Of a DNA stretch of 64,000 nt, positions 46,337 to 54,918 are shown piece by piece. The stretch spans positions 210,901-274,900 of the forward strand of contig NZ_BMND01000006.1 in assembly GCF_014646275.1 (NCBI RefSeq), in the 5' to 3' direction. This stretch comes from Streptomyces kronopolitis. GTDB taxonomy: Bacteria > Actinomycetota > Actinomycetes > Streptomycetales > Streptomycetaceae. Made by a program: the position numbers and the translations under genes. The notes below the pieces were generated by a model that searched no databases, was not told where the DNA came from, and was given only the letters and a program-made list of their open reading frames with translations. How positions within the stretch are numbered: the first letter of the stretch is position 1; each line of letters opens with the position of its first letter.

Positions 46337-47623
46337 ATGAAGAGCGAACCCTGGGCCCAGAACCCCATGATGATGGGGCAGGCCGCCCGCACCCGCCGCC
46401 AGGCGATCGGCAAGACGACCTGGGTCGGCATCTGGCTGCTGTACCTCGCCGGCCCGGTCGGCGAGACGCTGCAGTCCGGCACCCCGCTGGCCGAGCGGAT
46501 CTGGGGCGGCCTGGGGCTCACGCTCTTCGTGCTCAGCTACGTCCTGCTGATCTTCCGGCACATGTGGCGCAGGACCACCCGCCCGCTGATCTACGGCCTG
46601 CTGGGCGTGATGCTGGCGCTGTCGGCCGTGCTGTCCTGGACGCTGAACGGCGAGTGGCTGGTGCTGTTCATCTTCACCAGCGTCAGCTCGGCGGTGGTGC
46701 TGCCCTGGCAGCAGTCCCGCTGGTCGATTCCGCTGATCACCGTGCTGCTGCTGGCCATCGGCGCGCGCTATCCGGAGCTGCGCGGCTACTACCTCTTCGC
46801 CTACGGCCTGCCCGCGCTGGGCAGCGGCTTCATGATGGTCGGCGTGCAGCACCTGATCCACACCACCGCGGAGCTGCGCCTCGCCCGCCAGGAGGTCGCC
46901 CGCCTGGCCGCGAACGACGAGCGGCTGCGGCTCGCCCGCGATCTGCACGACCTCCTGGGCCACTCCCTTTCGCTGATCACGCTCAAGAGCGAACTGGCCG
47001 GCCGGATGCTGCCCGCCCGGCCCGAGGACGCCGCCCGGCAGGTCGCCGACATCGAGCAGGTCAGCCGGCAGGCGCTGGTCGATGTGCGCGAGGCGGTCAC
47101 CGGCTACCGCAAACCCCGGCTCGCCGTCGAGCTGGCCGCCGCCCGGACCGCCCTGCGCACCGCGGGGATCGAGCTGACCGCCGACCCGGCGCTGGAGGCC
47201 GAGTACCGCGGCCTCGCCGCCGACGAGGAGGGCGCGCTGGCCTGGGCGCTGCGCGAGGCCGCCACCAACGTCCTGCGGCACAGCGGGGCCCGCCGCTGCG
47301 AGCTGCTGCTCTCCGAGGAGTGGGAGGCCGACGAGCGCCGCTACCTGTGCCTGACGGTGCTCGACGACGGCCAGGGCCCGCCCCGCGCCCAGCACGACGG
47401 CAACGGCCTCGCCGGTCTGCGCGAACGCATCGGGCTGGCCGGCGGCCGCCTGGAGACCGGCCCCGCCCCGCGCGGGCGCGGCTTCGCGCTGCGCGCCTGC
47501 GTCCCGCTGGGCACCGCCGCCCACCCCGGCGTCCCGGCCCCGGCCCCCGAGAGCGCCGCCGAACCCGCGACCGCCGCCGACGGCCCGGTGCCGGGCCCGG
47601 TCGCGCCGTCTCCCCGCGCGTAG
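46337..47623 (+). CDS. NarL/DesK-type sensor histidine kinase
   Basis: A 428-aa membrane kinase. Five or six N-terminal helices (about residues 28-170, for example IWGGLGLTLFVLSYVLLIF) sense the membrane state. The HisKA_3 dimerisation box is RLARDLHDLLGHSLSLITLK, with the phospho-acceptor His in DLHD. HATPase follows with LREAATNVLRHSG (N-box) and DGNGLAGLRERI (G-box). The C-terminus is Pro/Ala-rich. It starts 10 bp after the permease and ends 43 bp before the regulator, so it controls and is controlled with the exporter. Confidence 0.92.
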   Translation: MKSEPWAQNPMMMGQAARTRRQAIGKTTWVGIWLLYLAGPVGETLQSGTPLAERIWGGLGLTLFVLSYVLLIFRHMWRRTTRPLIYGLLGVMLALSAVLSWTLNGEWLVLFIFTSVSSAVVLPWQQSRWSIPLITVLLLAIGARYPELRGYYLFAYGLPALGSGFMMVGVQHLIHTTAELRLARQEVARLAANDERLRLARDLHDLLGHSLSLITLKSELAGRMLPARPEDAARQVADIEQVSRQALVDVREAVTGYRKPRLAVELAAARTALRTAGIELTADPALEAEYRGLAADEEGALAWALREAATNVLRHSGARRCELLLSEEWEADERRYLCLTVLDDGQGPPRAQHDGNGLAGLRERIGLAGGRLETGPAPRGRGFALRACVPLGTAAHPGVPAPAPESAAEPATAADGPVPGPVAPSPRA

Positions 47624-47653
47624 CCGCCGCCGCACCCCTCCACCCGTACGGCT

Positions 47654-47659
47654 TAAGGT
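47654..47659 (+). promoter_or_regulatory. -10-like box with leaderless spacing (response regulator)
   Basis: TAAGGT is 7 nt before the ATG at 47667. The overlapping AAGGTGG can instead be read as a ribosome site, so the two readings compete. Confidence 0.35.
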
Positions 47660-47666
47660 GGCCCGC

Positions 47667-48272
47667 ATGATCCGACTGCTGCTGGCGGAGGACCAGTCGA
47701 TGGTCCGCGAGGCGCTGGCCGCGCTGCTCTCCCTGGAGGACGATCTCGACGTCGTCGCCCAGGCGGCCCGCGGGGACGAGGTGGTCCCGGCCGCACGGGA
47801 GCACGACGTGGACGTCGCCCTCCTGGACATCGAGATGCCCGGCCTCAGCGGACTGGATGCCGCGGCCGCGCTGCGCACCGCCTGCCCCGGCGTCAAGATC
47901 GTCATCCTGACGACCTTCGGCCGCCCCGGCTATCTGCGCCGCGCCATGGAGTCCGGCGCCGACGCCTTCCTCGTCAAGGACGCCCCGGCGGCCCGGCTCG
48001 CCGAGGCGGTACGGCGGGTGCTGCGCGGCGAGCGGGTCATCGACCCGGTGCTGGCGGCGGCCGCGCTCGCCGACGGGGCCAGCCCGCTGACCGCGCGGGA
48101 GCGCGAGGTCCTGGGGGCCGCCGCCGACGGCGTCACCAACGCCGAGATCGCCGACGCGCTCCACCTCTCCCAGGGCACGGTCCGCAACTACCTGTCCCTC
48201 GCCATCCAGAAGACCGGCGCCCGCAACCGCGCCGAGGCCGTCCGCACGGCCCGCGACAAGGGCTGGCTCTAG
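47667..48272 (+). CDS. NarL/LuxR family response regulator
   Basis: A 201-aa regulator. The receiver domain (2-120) has acidic pocket EDQ, phospho-Asp54 in ALLDIEMPG and the conserved Lys in LVKDAP. A LuxR-type helix-turn-helix follows at about 138-200 (SPLTAREREVLGAAADGVTN, AEIADALHLSQGTVRNYLS). It is the cognate partner of the upstream kinase and probably activates the exporter operon. The ATG at 47667 is chosen; a GTG three codons upstream is possible. Confidence 0.93.
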   Translation: MIRLLLAEDQSMVREALAALLSLEDDLDVVAQAARGDEVVPAAREHDVDVALLDIEMPGLSGLDAAAALRTACPGVKIVILTTFGRPGYLRRAMESGADAFLVKDAPAARLAEAVRRVLRGERVIDPVLAAAALADGASPLTAREREVLGAAADGVTNAEIADALHLSQGTVRNYLSLAIQKTGARNRAEAVRTARDKGWL

Positions 48273-48352
48273 GTCGTGTCCGTCCGGACGCCCGCCTCGC
48301 GGCCCGGTGTCCCGGTGCGCGAGCGGGCGGCATATCGCAGGCTTGAAGTGTT

Positions 48353-49480
48353 ATGCCAGCCGACCGAGGCACGGACAGCAGCCGCTGGACCCCCGTGTTC
48401 CTGATCTTTGTGATCGTCGTCGTCACTGCCCTGGATGCGACGACCGGCCCGGAGCTGCACATCTCGGCCTTCGTGGGCATCGTCCCGCTGTACGCCGCGC
48501 TGCGCTGCTCGTTCCGCCGGACGCTGCTGGTGGCCACCGTCTTCGTGGTGTGCCTGACGTTCGTCGACATCTTCACCGTGCCCGACTGGATACCGGCCAC
48601 CCGCGTGGTCGGCGTCTTCGGCTCCTTCCTGGTCGCCCTGTTCTCCCTGGTGCTGTGCCGCACCCGGCTCCAGCGGGAGGCGCTGCACGCCCGGACGTCC
48701 CTGGTGGCCGACACCGTCCAGCGGGCGGTGCTGCGCGAGCTGCCGCTCAGCGCGGGCCCGGTCGAGGCGTACGGCTTCTACGTCTCCGCCCAGGAGGGGG
48801 CCCGGGTCGGCGGCGACATCTACGAGGCCATCGACACCCCGCACGGGCTGCGGCTGATGATCGGCGACGTCCAGGGCAAGGGCATGCCGGCGATCGGCGC
48901 GGGCATCGAGGTGCTGGCGTCGTTCCGCGAGGCCGCGCAGTACCTGGACTCGCTGGAGTCGGTGGCCGGGCGGATGGAGCAGGCGCTGGCCCGCTACAAC
49001 GCCCGCTCGGCCGAGCAGGGCACCGACGAGCGCTTCGTCACCGCGCTGCTGATGGAGGTGCGCAGCATGCCCGGCCGGACCCAGGGCCGGGTGCTGTCCT
49101 GCGGCCACATCCCGTACTACCTGGTGCGCCACGGCGAGGTCCACGAGCGCCGGGACGGCGAAGGGGGCCTGCCGCTCGGCCTGGGCACGCTCGGGAACGA
49201 GCCGCGCCACGCCGTGCGGATCCACCCCGACCCCGACGACTGGCTCGTGCTGTGCACGGACGGGGTGACCGAGGCGCGCGGCGAGGACGGCGAGTTCTAC
49301 CCGCTGGAGGAGCGGCTGGCCGGGTGGACGCACCTGGAGCCGGCCGAACTGGCCCGTACGCTCCGCGCCGACCTGGAGTCCTTCACCCACGGCGACCTCA
49401 AGGACGACGCCACGGTCCTGGTCGTCCGCCGCACCCCCACCGCCGCTCAGTTGAGCATGGCGCGCGCCGCCGCGGCCTGA
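48353..49480 (+). CDS. Membrane-anchored PP2C (SpoIIE-type) phosphatase
   Basis: A 375-aa protein. Four helices make up residues 12-105 (WTPVFLIFVIVVVTALDATT; VVGVFGSFLVALFSLVLC). A coiled linker leads to a SpoIIE phosphatase domain with intact metal motifs GGDIYEA, GDVQGKG, CTDGVTEARG and DDATVLVV. It dephosphorylates Ser/Thr sites, probably on anti-anti-sigma factors, in response to membrane signals. The last 34 bp overlap the 3' end of the convergent SirB1-like gene. Confidence 0.88.
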   Translation: MPADRGTDSSRWTPVFLIFVIVVVTALDATTGPELHISAFVGIVPLYAALRCSFRRTLLVATVFVVCLTFVDIFTVPDWIPATRVVGVFGSFLVALFSLVLCRTRLQREALHARTSLVADTVQRAVLRELPLSAGPVEAYGFYVSAQEGARVGGDIYEAIDTPHGLRLMIGDVQGKGMPAIGAGIEVLASFREAAQYLDSLESVAGRMEQALARYNARSAEQGTDERFVTALLMEVRSMPGRTQGRVLSCGHIPYYLVRHGEVHERRDGEGGLPLGLGTLGNEPRHAVRIHPDPDDWLVLCTDGVTEARGEDGEFYPLEERLAGWTHLEPAELARTLRADLESFTHGDLKDDATVLVVRRTPTAAQLSMARAAAA

Positions 49481-50307
49481 CGCCGGATCCGCTTCGCCCC
49501 GGCGGGCTCGACGGGCTCCACGACCCGCGCGTACTCCTCCAGCTCGGCCGCGCCCGCCAGGAACTCCCCGCGCTCGACGAGCAGTTGCGCCCGCTCGTGG
49601 CGCAGTCGCGCCGGATGGCTCGGCAGCAGCAGCGACAGCTCCAGCGCCCACAGCTGCACCGCGCTGTGCTCGGGCCGGGCCTGGGCCCACGCCCGGATGT
49701 TGTTGAGCACCCGCAGCACGATCTCCAGGGGGCCGGCGGGCGCCGTCATCCGCCGGCTCAGCGGCTCCCCGGTCGCGCCCGCGACCAGCAGCGCGGTGTC
49801 CTCCTCGGACAGCGGCCGGCCGCCCCCGAACGGATCGGCCAGCACATGCGCGCCCAGGGGATCGCCGAAGCCGACGACGAAGTGGCCGGGCAGCGCCACC
49901 CCGTACACGGGCGCGCCGGCCCGCCGGGCGACCTCCATCCACACCACCGACAGCAGGATCGGCAGCCCGCGGCGCCGCCGCAGCACCTCGTGCAGCAGCG
50001 AGGACTCCAGCCGCCGGTAGTCGGCGGGCGAGCCGCCGAAGCCGTTCCGGGCGCCGAGCAGCGCGGCGAGGTTGCGGGCCCAGGCCTCCGGGCCGCCGGC
50101 GGGCGCGTACGGGAGCAGCCCGGCCAGTCGGTCCAGCTCGATCTGGGCCTCGTCGAGGCCCGCCTCGTCCAGCGCGGGATCGGCCTCGGCGGCGATCAGC
50201 AGGCACAGCAGTGCCAGGTCGGGCCGCTCGGCGCGGGCGGCCTCGGCGAACTGCCGCCGGCGCGCCGCGCGGGCGCCGTCCGGGCCGGGCTCGGGTTCCT
50301 GGGGCAC
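49447..50307 (-). CDS. SirB1/transglutaminase-like family protein
   Basis: A 286-aa protein of the SirB1 (transglutaminase-like plus TPR) family. EVLRRRRGLPILLSVVWMEV and APVYGVALPGHFVVGFGDP with HVLADPFGGGRPLSEED form the core domain. A C-terminal helical repeat region follows (VLRVLNNIRAWAQARPEHSA). Function is poorly known. It starts at GTG 50307, 14 bp after the GNAT gene, so the two are co-transcribed, and its 3' end overlaps the phosphatase gene on the other strand. Confidence 0.82.
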   Translation of the reverse strand: MPQEPEPGPDGARAARRRQFAEAARAERPDLALLCLLIAAEADPALDEAGLDEAQIELDRLAGLLPYAPAGGPEAWARNLAALLGARNGFGGSPADYRRLESSLLHEVLRRRRGLPILLSVVWMEVARRAGAPVYGVALPGHFVVGFGDPLGAHVLADPFGGGRPLSEEDTALLVAGATGEPLSRRMTAPAGPLEIVLRVLNNIRAWAQARPEHSAVQLWALELSLLLPSHPARLRHERAQLLVERGEFLAGAAELEEYARVVEPVEPAGAKRIRRQAAAARAMLN

Positions 50308-50321
50308 GGGAGGGCCGCCCT

Positions 50322-51353
50322 TCAGCGCGCGGCGTCCGGCAGCGCCCGCCGGTAGTGGTAGCCGTGGTGGTCGGTGAAGCCGAGCCGGTCGTAGAACCCG
50401 AGGGCGCCGGTGTTGTCCGCCTCGACCTGGAGGTACGCGGCCGAGGCGCCCTCGGCCAGGGCCCGTGCGGCGAGCGCCGCCATGACCCGGGTGGCCAGCC
50501 CCTGCCGCCGGGCGTCCGGGGCCACCTCGACCGCGGAGAAGCCCGCCCAGCGCCCGTCGACGGCCAGCCGCCCGATCGCCGTGGCCCGGCCGTCCGCGCC
50601 GCGCGCCGTCGCGCACCACACCGAGGGGCCGCCGGTCAGCACCTTCAGGACGTCCTCGGCCACCGGGCCGCCGGGGCCCTCGCCGGTCCGGTTGTACAGG
50701 GCCAGCCAGTCCGCGTCCGGCTCCCGGGCCAGCGCGACGGTGCCCCCGGCGGGATCCGGGGGAGTGTCGGCGAGCGGGGCCAGCGGCGCGATCCGGATCC
50801 TGGTGTGCCGCTCGTCGGCCCAGCCGCGCTCCGCGAGCCGCGCGGTCAGCTCCGCGTCGGCCTCCGCGCTCCCGGTGGCGACCGCGACCGCCGGCGGCAG
50901 CCCGCGGGCGCCGTACCAGCGGGTGATCCGCTCCAGCGCCGCCTCCAGCGGCACGCCGGGGTCGCCGAGCGGCAGCACGGAGTTGGCCCGGCGGGTGAAG
51001 CCCCCCGCGGCACGCAGCGTCCACTCCCCGAGACGTGCGGTCTCGACGGCGGGCCAGCCGCGGGCCGCGACCTCCTGGAGTTCCCGGACGGTGGCCGCCG
51101 GCGCCCGGCGGCGGGCCGGGGCGGCGGGCACGACCTTGGCCGCCACCAGGGAGGACTCCGCGATCCGGGCGCACTCGCCGCTGCGCCGTGTGATGCTCAG
51201 CACACCTTCGTTCCAGGATGTGAGCACCCCGACCGCGTCGGTGAATCTCTCCGACCCCTCCCCGTCCCCGGTCAGACGCCGGACGGATACCCTTTTGCCC
51301 ACGTCAGCGGGGGTGATGCGCACCTCCCCGCGGCCACCGGCCAGGAATTCCAT
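50322..51353 (-). CDS. GNAT family N-acetyltransferase
   Basis: A 343-aa protein. An N-terminal beta-rich domain (GEVRITPADVGKRVSVRRLT) resembles the fused regulatory domain seen in the Rv0428c/cg3035-type acetyltransferases. The GNAT core is at about 220-340: FSAVEVAPDARRQGLATRVM is the acetyl-CoA pyrophosphate loop (motif A), and ADNTGALGFYDRLGFTDHHG is motif B. The acceptor substrate is not known. It is the first gene of a leftward pair. Confidence 0.85.
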   Translation of the reverse strand: MEFLAGGRGEVRITPADVGKRVSVRRLTGDGEGSERFTDAVGVLTSWNEGVLSITRRSGECARIAESSLVAAKVVPAAPARRRAPAATVRELQEVAARGWPAVETARLGEWTLRAAGGFTRRANSVLPLGDPGVPLEAALERITRWYGARGLPPAVAVATGSAEADAELTARLAERGWADERHTRIRIAPLAPLADTPPDPAGGTVALAREPDADWLALYNRTGEGPGGPVAEDVLKVLTGGPSVWCATARGADGRATAIGRLAVDGRWAGFSAVEVAPDARRQGLATRVMAALAARALAEGASAAYLQVEADNTGALGFYDRLGFTDHHGYHYRRALPDAAR

Positions 51354-51493
51354 CGCTCAAACCGCCCCTCTTGTTCGTCTCGCGCCCGGGAACGGAGATA
51401 CTAGATGGCGGGCATCGACGACGCCGCGCTCCCGCGCGCCCAGCGGCGGTACTGCCAATCGGTCCGCCGGCCCTACCGAGGAGGAACGACAGC

Positions 51494-51814
51494 GTGACCT
51501 ACGTCATCGCGCAGCCTTGTGTCGACGTCAAGGACAAGGCGTGCATCGAGGAGTGCCCGGTCGACTGCATCTACGAGGGCTCCCGGTCCTTGTACATCCA
51601 CCCGGACGAATGCGTCGACTGCGGCGCCTGTGAGCCGGTGTGCCCGGTCGAGGCGATCTTCTACGAGGACGACACTCCCGAGGAGTGGAAGGACTACTAC
51701 AAGGCGAATGTGGAGTTCTTCGACGAGCTCGGCTCGCCCGGTGGCGCCAGCAAGCTCGGCCTGATCGAGCGCGACCACCCCTTCATCGCGGCCCTGCCGC
51801 CGCAGAACCAGTAA
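51494..51814 (+). CDS. fdxA: Seven-iron ferredoxin
   Basis: A 106-aa ferredoxin. The first cluster is CVDVKDKACIEECPVDC, with the extended Cys spacing that binds [3Fe-4S]. CVDCGACEPVCP binds [4Fe-4S]. The C-terminal extension (EEWKDYYKANVEFFDELGSP) is typical of the 7Fe actinobacterial FdxA. It carries low-potential electrons. The GTG is preceded by GAGGAACGAC. It sits 148 bp before dapC, an arrangement conserved in actinobacteria. Confidence 0.94.
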   Translation: MTYVIAQPCVDVKDKACIEECPVDCIYEGSRSLYIHPDECVDCGACEPVCPVEAIFYEDDTPEEWKDYYKANVEFFDELGSPGGASKLGLIERDHPFIAALPPQNQ

Positions 51815-51962
51815 CGACCCGGGGTCAGGGGGGAGCCGCCCGCTCCCTCTTGCTTCCCGGTTCGTCAGCGGTCGCACGGCGCCGCCCGGTCCCGTACGGC
51901 CCGTTCCGTACGGGACCGAGGCATGTCCGCCGGGGTCCGAGCACCACCAGAAAGAGAGCACC

Positions 51963-53102
51963 GTGGGCGCAGCCTCTTCTCCCCAGCCCGTCTCCCACCC
52001 GTCCCGGGCGTCGCTCCGCGACCGGCTTCCGGCCTTCCCCTGGGACCGGCTGGAGCCGTACAAGGCCACCGCCGCCGCGCACGCCGACGGCATCGTCGAC
52101 CTCTCCGTCGGCACCCCGGTCGACCCGGTCCCCGGCGTGGTGCAGCGGGCGCTGACCGCGGCGGCCGACAGCCCGGGCTATCCCACGGTGTGGGGCACCC
52201 CCGCGCTGCGCGACGCGCTCACCGGCTGGGCCGCGGACCGCCTGGGCGCCCAGGGGCTGGACCACACCCAGGTGCTGCCCGTCGTCGGCTCCAAGGAGCT
52301 GGTGGCCTGGCTGCCCACCCAGTTGGGCCTGGGCCCCGGCGACAAGGTCGGCTACCCCCGCCTGGCCTACCCGACGTACGAGGTCGGCGCCCGCCTGGCC
52401 GGCGCCGAACCGGTGGTCTACGACGACCCCTGCGCCCTCGACCCCGGCGGGCTGAAGCTGCTCTGGCTGAACTCGCCGTCCAACCCCACCGGCCGGGTGC
52501 TCGGCGCCGACGAGCTGCGCCGCATCGTCGCCTGGGCGCGCGAGCACGGCGTCCTGGTCGTCAGCGACGAGTGCTACCTCGAACTGGGCTGGGAGGCCGA
52601 CCCGGTCTCCGTGCTGCACCCGGACGTCAGCGGCGGCTCCACCGACGGCCTGGTCGCGGTGCACTCGCTGTCCAAGCGCTCCAACCTCGCCGGCTACCGC
52701 TCCGCCTTCCTCGTCGGCGACCCCGCGGTCCTCGGCGATCTGCTCCAGATCCGCAAGCACGGCGGCATGATGATCGCGGCCCCGGTCCAGGCCGCCACCG
52801 TCGCCGCGCTGGGCGACACCGCCCACGTCGACGAGCAACGCGCCCGCTACGCCCGCCGCCGGGCCGCGCTGCGCGCCGCCTTCGAGGCCGCGGGCTTCCG
52901 CATCGAGCACAGCGAGGCCTCGCTCTACCTGTGGGCCACCCGCGACGAGCCCTGCTGGGACACCGTCGCGGCCCTCGCCGACCGCGGCATCCTCGTCGCC
53001 CCCGGCGACTTCTACGGCACCGCGGGGGAGCGCTTCGTACGGATCGCCTTCACCGCCACCGACGAGCGGGTGGACGCCGCGGTGCGCCGCCTGGCGCCGT
53101 GA
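51963..53102 (+). CDS. dapC: Succinyldiaminopimelate transaminase
   Basis: A 379-aa fold-type I PLP aminotransferase of the actinobacterial DapC type, which makes N-succinyl-LL-DAP for lysine and peptidoglycan. YPTVWGTPALRDALTGW, LNSPSNPTGRVL (cofactor pocket) and VHSLSKRSNLAGYRSAF (PLP Lys) are visible. Coupling with ferredoxin upstream and with dapE 1.8 kb downstream supports the assignment. Start GTG 51963 has an AGAAAGAGAG tract upstream. Confidence 0.93.
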   Translation: MGAASSPQPVSHPSRASLRDRLPAFPWDRLEPYKATAAAHADGIVDLSVGTPVDPVPGVVQRALTAAADSPGYPTVWGTPALRDALTGWAADRLGAQGLDHTQVLPVVGSKELVAWLPTQLGLGPGDKVGYPRLAYPTYEVGARLAGAEPVVYDDPCALDPGGLKLLWLNSPSNPTGRVLGADELRRIVAWAREHGVLVVSDECYLELGWEADPVSVLHPDVSGGSTDGLVAVHSLSKRSNLAGYRSAFLVGDPAVLGDLLQIRKHGGMMIAAPVQAATVAALGDTAHVDEQRARYARRRAALRAAFEAAGFRIEHSEASLYLWATRDEPCWDTVAALADRGILVAPGDFYGTAGERFVRIAFTATDERVDAAVRRLAP

Positions 53103-53121
53103 GCCGCCGGCGCGCATGACC

Positions 53122-53167
53122 ACGCGCAGGGGCCCGGGGAGCGTCAACTCCCCGGGCCCCTGCGCGT
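53122..53167. terminator. dapC terminator, bidirectional
   Basis: A 20-bp perfect stem (53122-53141 with 53148-53167) and a 6-nt loop. It separates dapC from the convergent secreted-protein gene. Confidence 0.85.
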
Positions 53168-53184
53168 CCTGCGGGCGGCGGCGG

Positions 53185-53649
53185 TCAGCGGCCGCCGAGC
53201 GGCAGACCGCCGAGCAGGCCCTGGGCGGGGCCGAGCAGGCCGTGGGACGAGCCGACCAGGCCCTTGGCCGCGTCGAGCGGCAGCGAGCTGGTGGAGACGC
53301 CGTGCGCGGCGATCGGACGGACCAGGGACTCGGCCTTGTCGGCTGCGCCCTGGGTGAGCGGCATGGCCTTCTTCACGGCCGGAGCGGCGGTCTCGACGAG
53401 CGCCGGGGCGAGCTTGGTGGCCGCCTTGCTGCCGGCCTCGTTGACCAGGCCGACGCCGTGGTGCGCGGTGCGGTCGAGGGTGGCGCTGGTGTTCTTGGAC
53501 TCCAGGGGCGCCGTCAGCCCGCCCAGGTCGGGCGTCTTGGCGGGCAGTTCCACGGCGCTCGCGGAACCGGCCGCAGCGACCACGGGAGCGGCACCCGCTG
53601 CAACGAGCAGGGCGGCTCGGGCGATCCGACGCGTAACGGGGAGGGACAT
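53185..53649 (-). CDS. Small secreted protein, unknown function
   Basis: A 154-aa protein with a clear Sec signal (PVTRRIARAALLVAAGAAPV, cleavage near ASA-VE at residues 32-33). The mature part is Ala/Leu/Gly-rich and ends in imperfect GLLG repeats (HGLLGPAQGLLGGLPLGG). No cell-wall sorting motif is present. Similar proteins in Streptomyces are often labelled ATP-binding without basis. Its 302-bp upstream region contains two hairpins and may be a regulated leader. Confidence 0.8.
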   Translation of the reverse strand: MSLPVTRRIARAALLVAAGAAPVVAAAGSASAVELPAKTPDLGGLTAPLESKNTSATLDRTAHHGVGLVNEAGSKAATKLAPALVETAAPAVKKAMPLTQGAADKAESLVRPIAAHGVSTSSLPLDAAKGLVGSSHGLLGPAQGLLGGLPLGGR

Positions 53650-53951
53650 GGTGCTCCTTTTACGGAGAGGGACTCGGACTTCTGACAGATGTGCCGTGTC
53701 CGCCGGGCGGACGCACTGACTACCGCTTCAGAACCCCGAAGGTTGCGGTGAACTCCGGTAAAGAGTTGGTAACGCGTCACATAATCGGGCCTGGATAAAG
53801 GCGGGCAATATGTGCACGGGCAAAGGCCGCGCGGAAACGTCACGGCCCTTTGTGCGTAAGGCAATTGGCGGAACGCGAGAAAGCCGCATCGCCAACTTCC
53901 GCGCGCACGAAGGGAATTGGCGTGGGTGCCCCTTTCGGGGGACCGGGCAAA
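53650..53951 (-). promoter_or_regulatory. Structured leader/promoter region of the secreted-protein gene
   Basis: This 302-bp gap holds no reading frame. Two hairpins occur. The first runs from 53722 to 53749: ACCGC and GCGGT as outer stem, with an inner AACC/GGTT pairing. The second runs from 53751 to 53767: AACTC/GAGTT. Both are transcribed if the promoter lies to their right on the minus strand. The right half (53790-53950) is AT-richer and promoter-like, with no certain hexamers. Confidence 0.45.
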
Positions 53952-54878
53952 CTATTGCGCGGTGATGATACGAACGTCGTGTGCCGCCGCCGGGGAGGCC
54001 GCCGGCTTCGCCTGCCAGCCCTTCCCGGAATCGGCCGCGCGCCACGTCCGGCCGGCGTAAGAGATCTGTTCGATGCGCAGCTCCGCGGAGTGCGCCACGG
54101 CCCAGGTCGCCAGCTCCCAGCCGCGCCGCGGGGCCTCGCCCGCCGCCGGCCCGGACTGCCGCACCGGTATCGTCACCCCGCGCCCCTGGCCGGCCGCGTC
54201 GCCCGCGCCGGCGGCCGCCCCCGGGAGCACCTGGCGGCCGAACTCCCGCACCAGCTTCTCCCGCACCTGGGCGGCGCCGCCCGCCTGCGCGTTCACCGGC
54301 CCGCTCTCGGTGCAGGTCATGGCGTCCTGATAGCGGCCCGTGAGCGCCCCGGTCAGCCGCGCGGCATTCGCCTCGTGCTTGGCGTAGGCCTGCGGAAAGC
54401 CGCTGTGCTGCACCTTCTGGGCGGCGACGGTCAGCGGCAGCCGGGAATACCCGGGCACCTTCTCCAGATGCCGGTAGAACTCCCCGGCCGCGTACACCGG
54501 GTCCATGATCTGCTGCACGGTGCCCCAGTCCTGCGAGGGCCGCTGCTGGAAGAGCCCGACCGAGTCCCGGTCGCCGAATTCGATGTTGCGCAGCCCCGAC
54601 TCCTGCATCGCGGTCGCCAGCGCGATGGTCACCGCCCGCTCCGGCAGCCCGCGCGAGGACGCCACGGCCGAGATCGTCGCCGCGTTGGCGGCCTGCTCCG
54701 GCGACAGCTCGTAGTCGTCGGAGCCGTCCTCGGCGCGCACCGTGCAGTGCGGCGCCCCCGGGCCGCCGGTGACGTACTGCACCACGAGATAGCCGACCAG
54801 CCCCAGGAGCACGGCGACGGCTGCGGCGGTGCGCCACCTGCGGGCACGGAACGGCGAGGACGAGGGCTGGGCGGACAC
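53952..54878 (-). CDS. Exported lytic-enzyme-like protein (SLT/lysozyme-like core)
   Basis: A 308-aa protein with an N-terminal membrane anchor (TAAAVAVLLGLVGYLVVQYV, residues 17-36). An external helical domain contains ALATAMQESGLRNIEFGDRD followed by SVGLFQQRPSQDWGT. The ESGL...GLFQQ pattern, with a Glu in the usual catalytic position, resembles transglycosylase SLT or lysozyme-like cores, so peptidoglycan cleavage is plausible. Some databases label such proteins heavy metal transporters without support. The GTG start is 41 bp from dapE, so the two promoters overlap. Confidence 0.7.
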   Translation of the reverse strand: MSAQPSSSPFRARRWRTAAAVAVLLGLVGYLVVQYVTGGPGAPHCTVRAEDGSDDYELSPEQAANAATISAVASSRGLPERAVTIALATAMQESGLRNIEFGDRDSVGLFQQRPSQDWGTVQQIMDPVYAAGEFYRHLEKVPGYSRLPLTVAAQKVQHSGFPQAYAKHEANAARLTGALTGRYQDAMTCTESGPVNAQAGGAAQVREKLVREFGRQVLPGAAAGAGDAAGQGRGVTIPVRQSGPAAGEAPRRGWELATWAVAHSAELRIEQISYAGRTWRAADSGKGWQAKPAASPAAAHDVRIITAQ

Positions 54879-54905
54879 GGGCCCACCGTACTGGAGTGCT
54901 CCGGA

Positions 54906-54911
54906 TAGGGT
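54906..54911 (+). promoter_or_regulatory. -10 box of probable leaderless promoter (dapE)
   Basis: TAGGGT is followed by 7 nt and the dapE ATG, with no ribosome site. Confidence 0.5.
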
Positions 54912-54918
54912 CGGATCC

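Noticed and set aside
54829..54918. An extended dapE start upstream of 54919
   Set aside because: The extra residues are not family-like and would run through the divergent gene's start; a -10-like box sits just before 54919.
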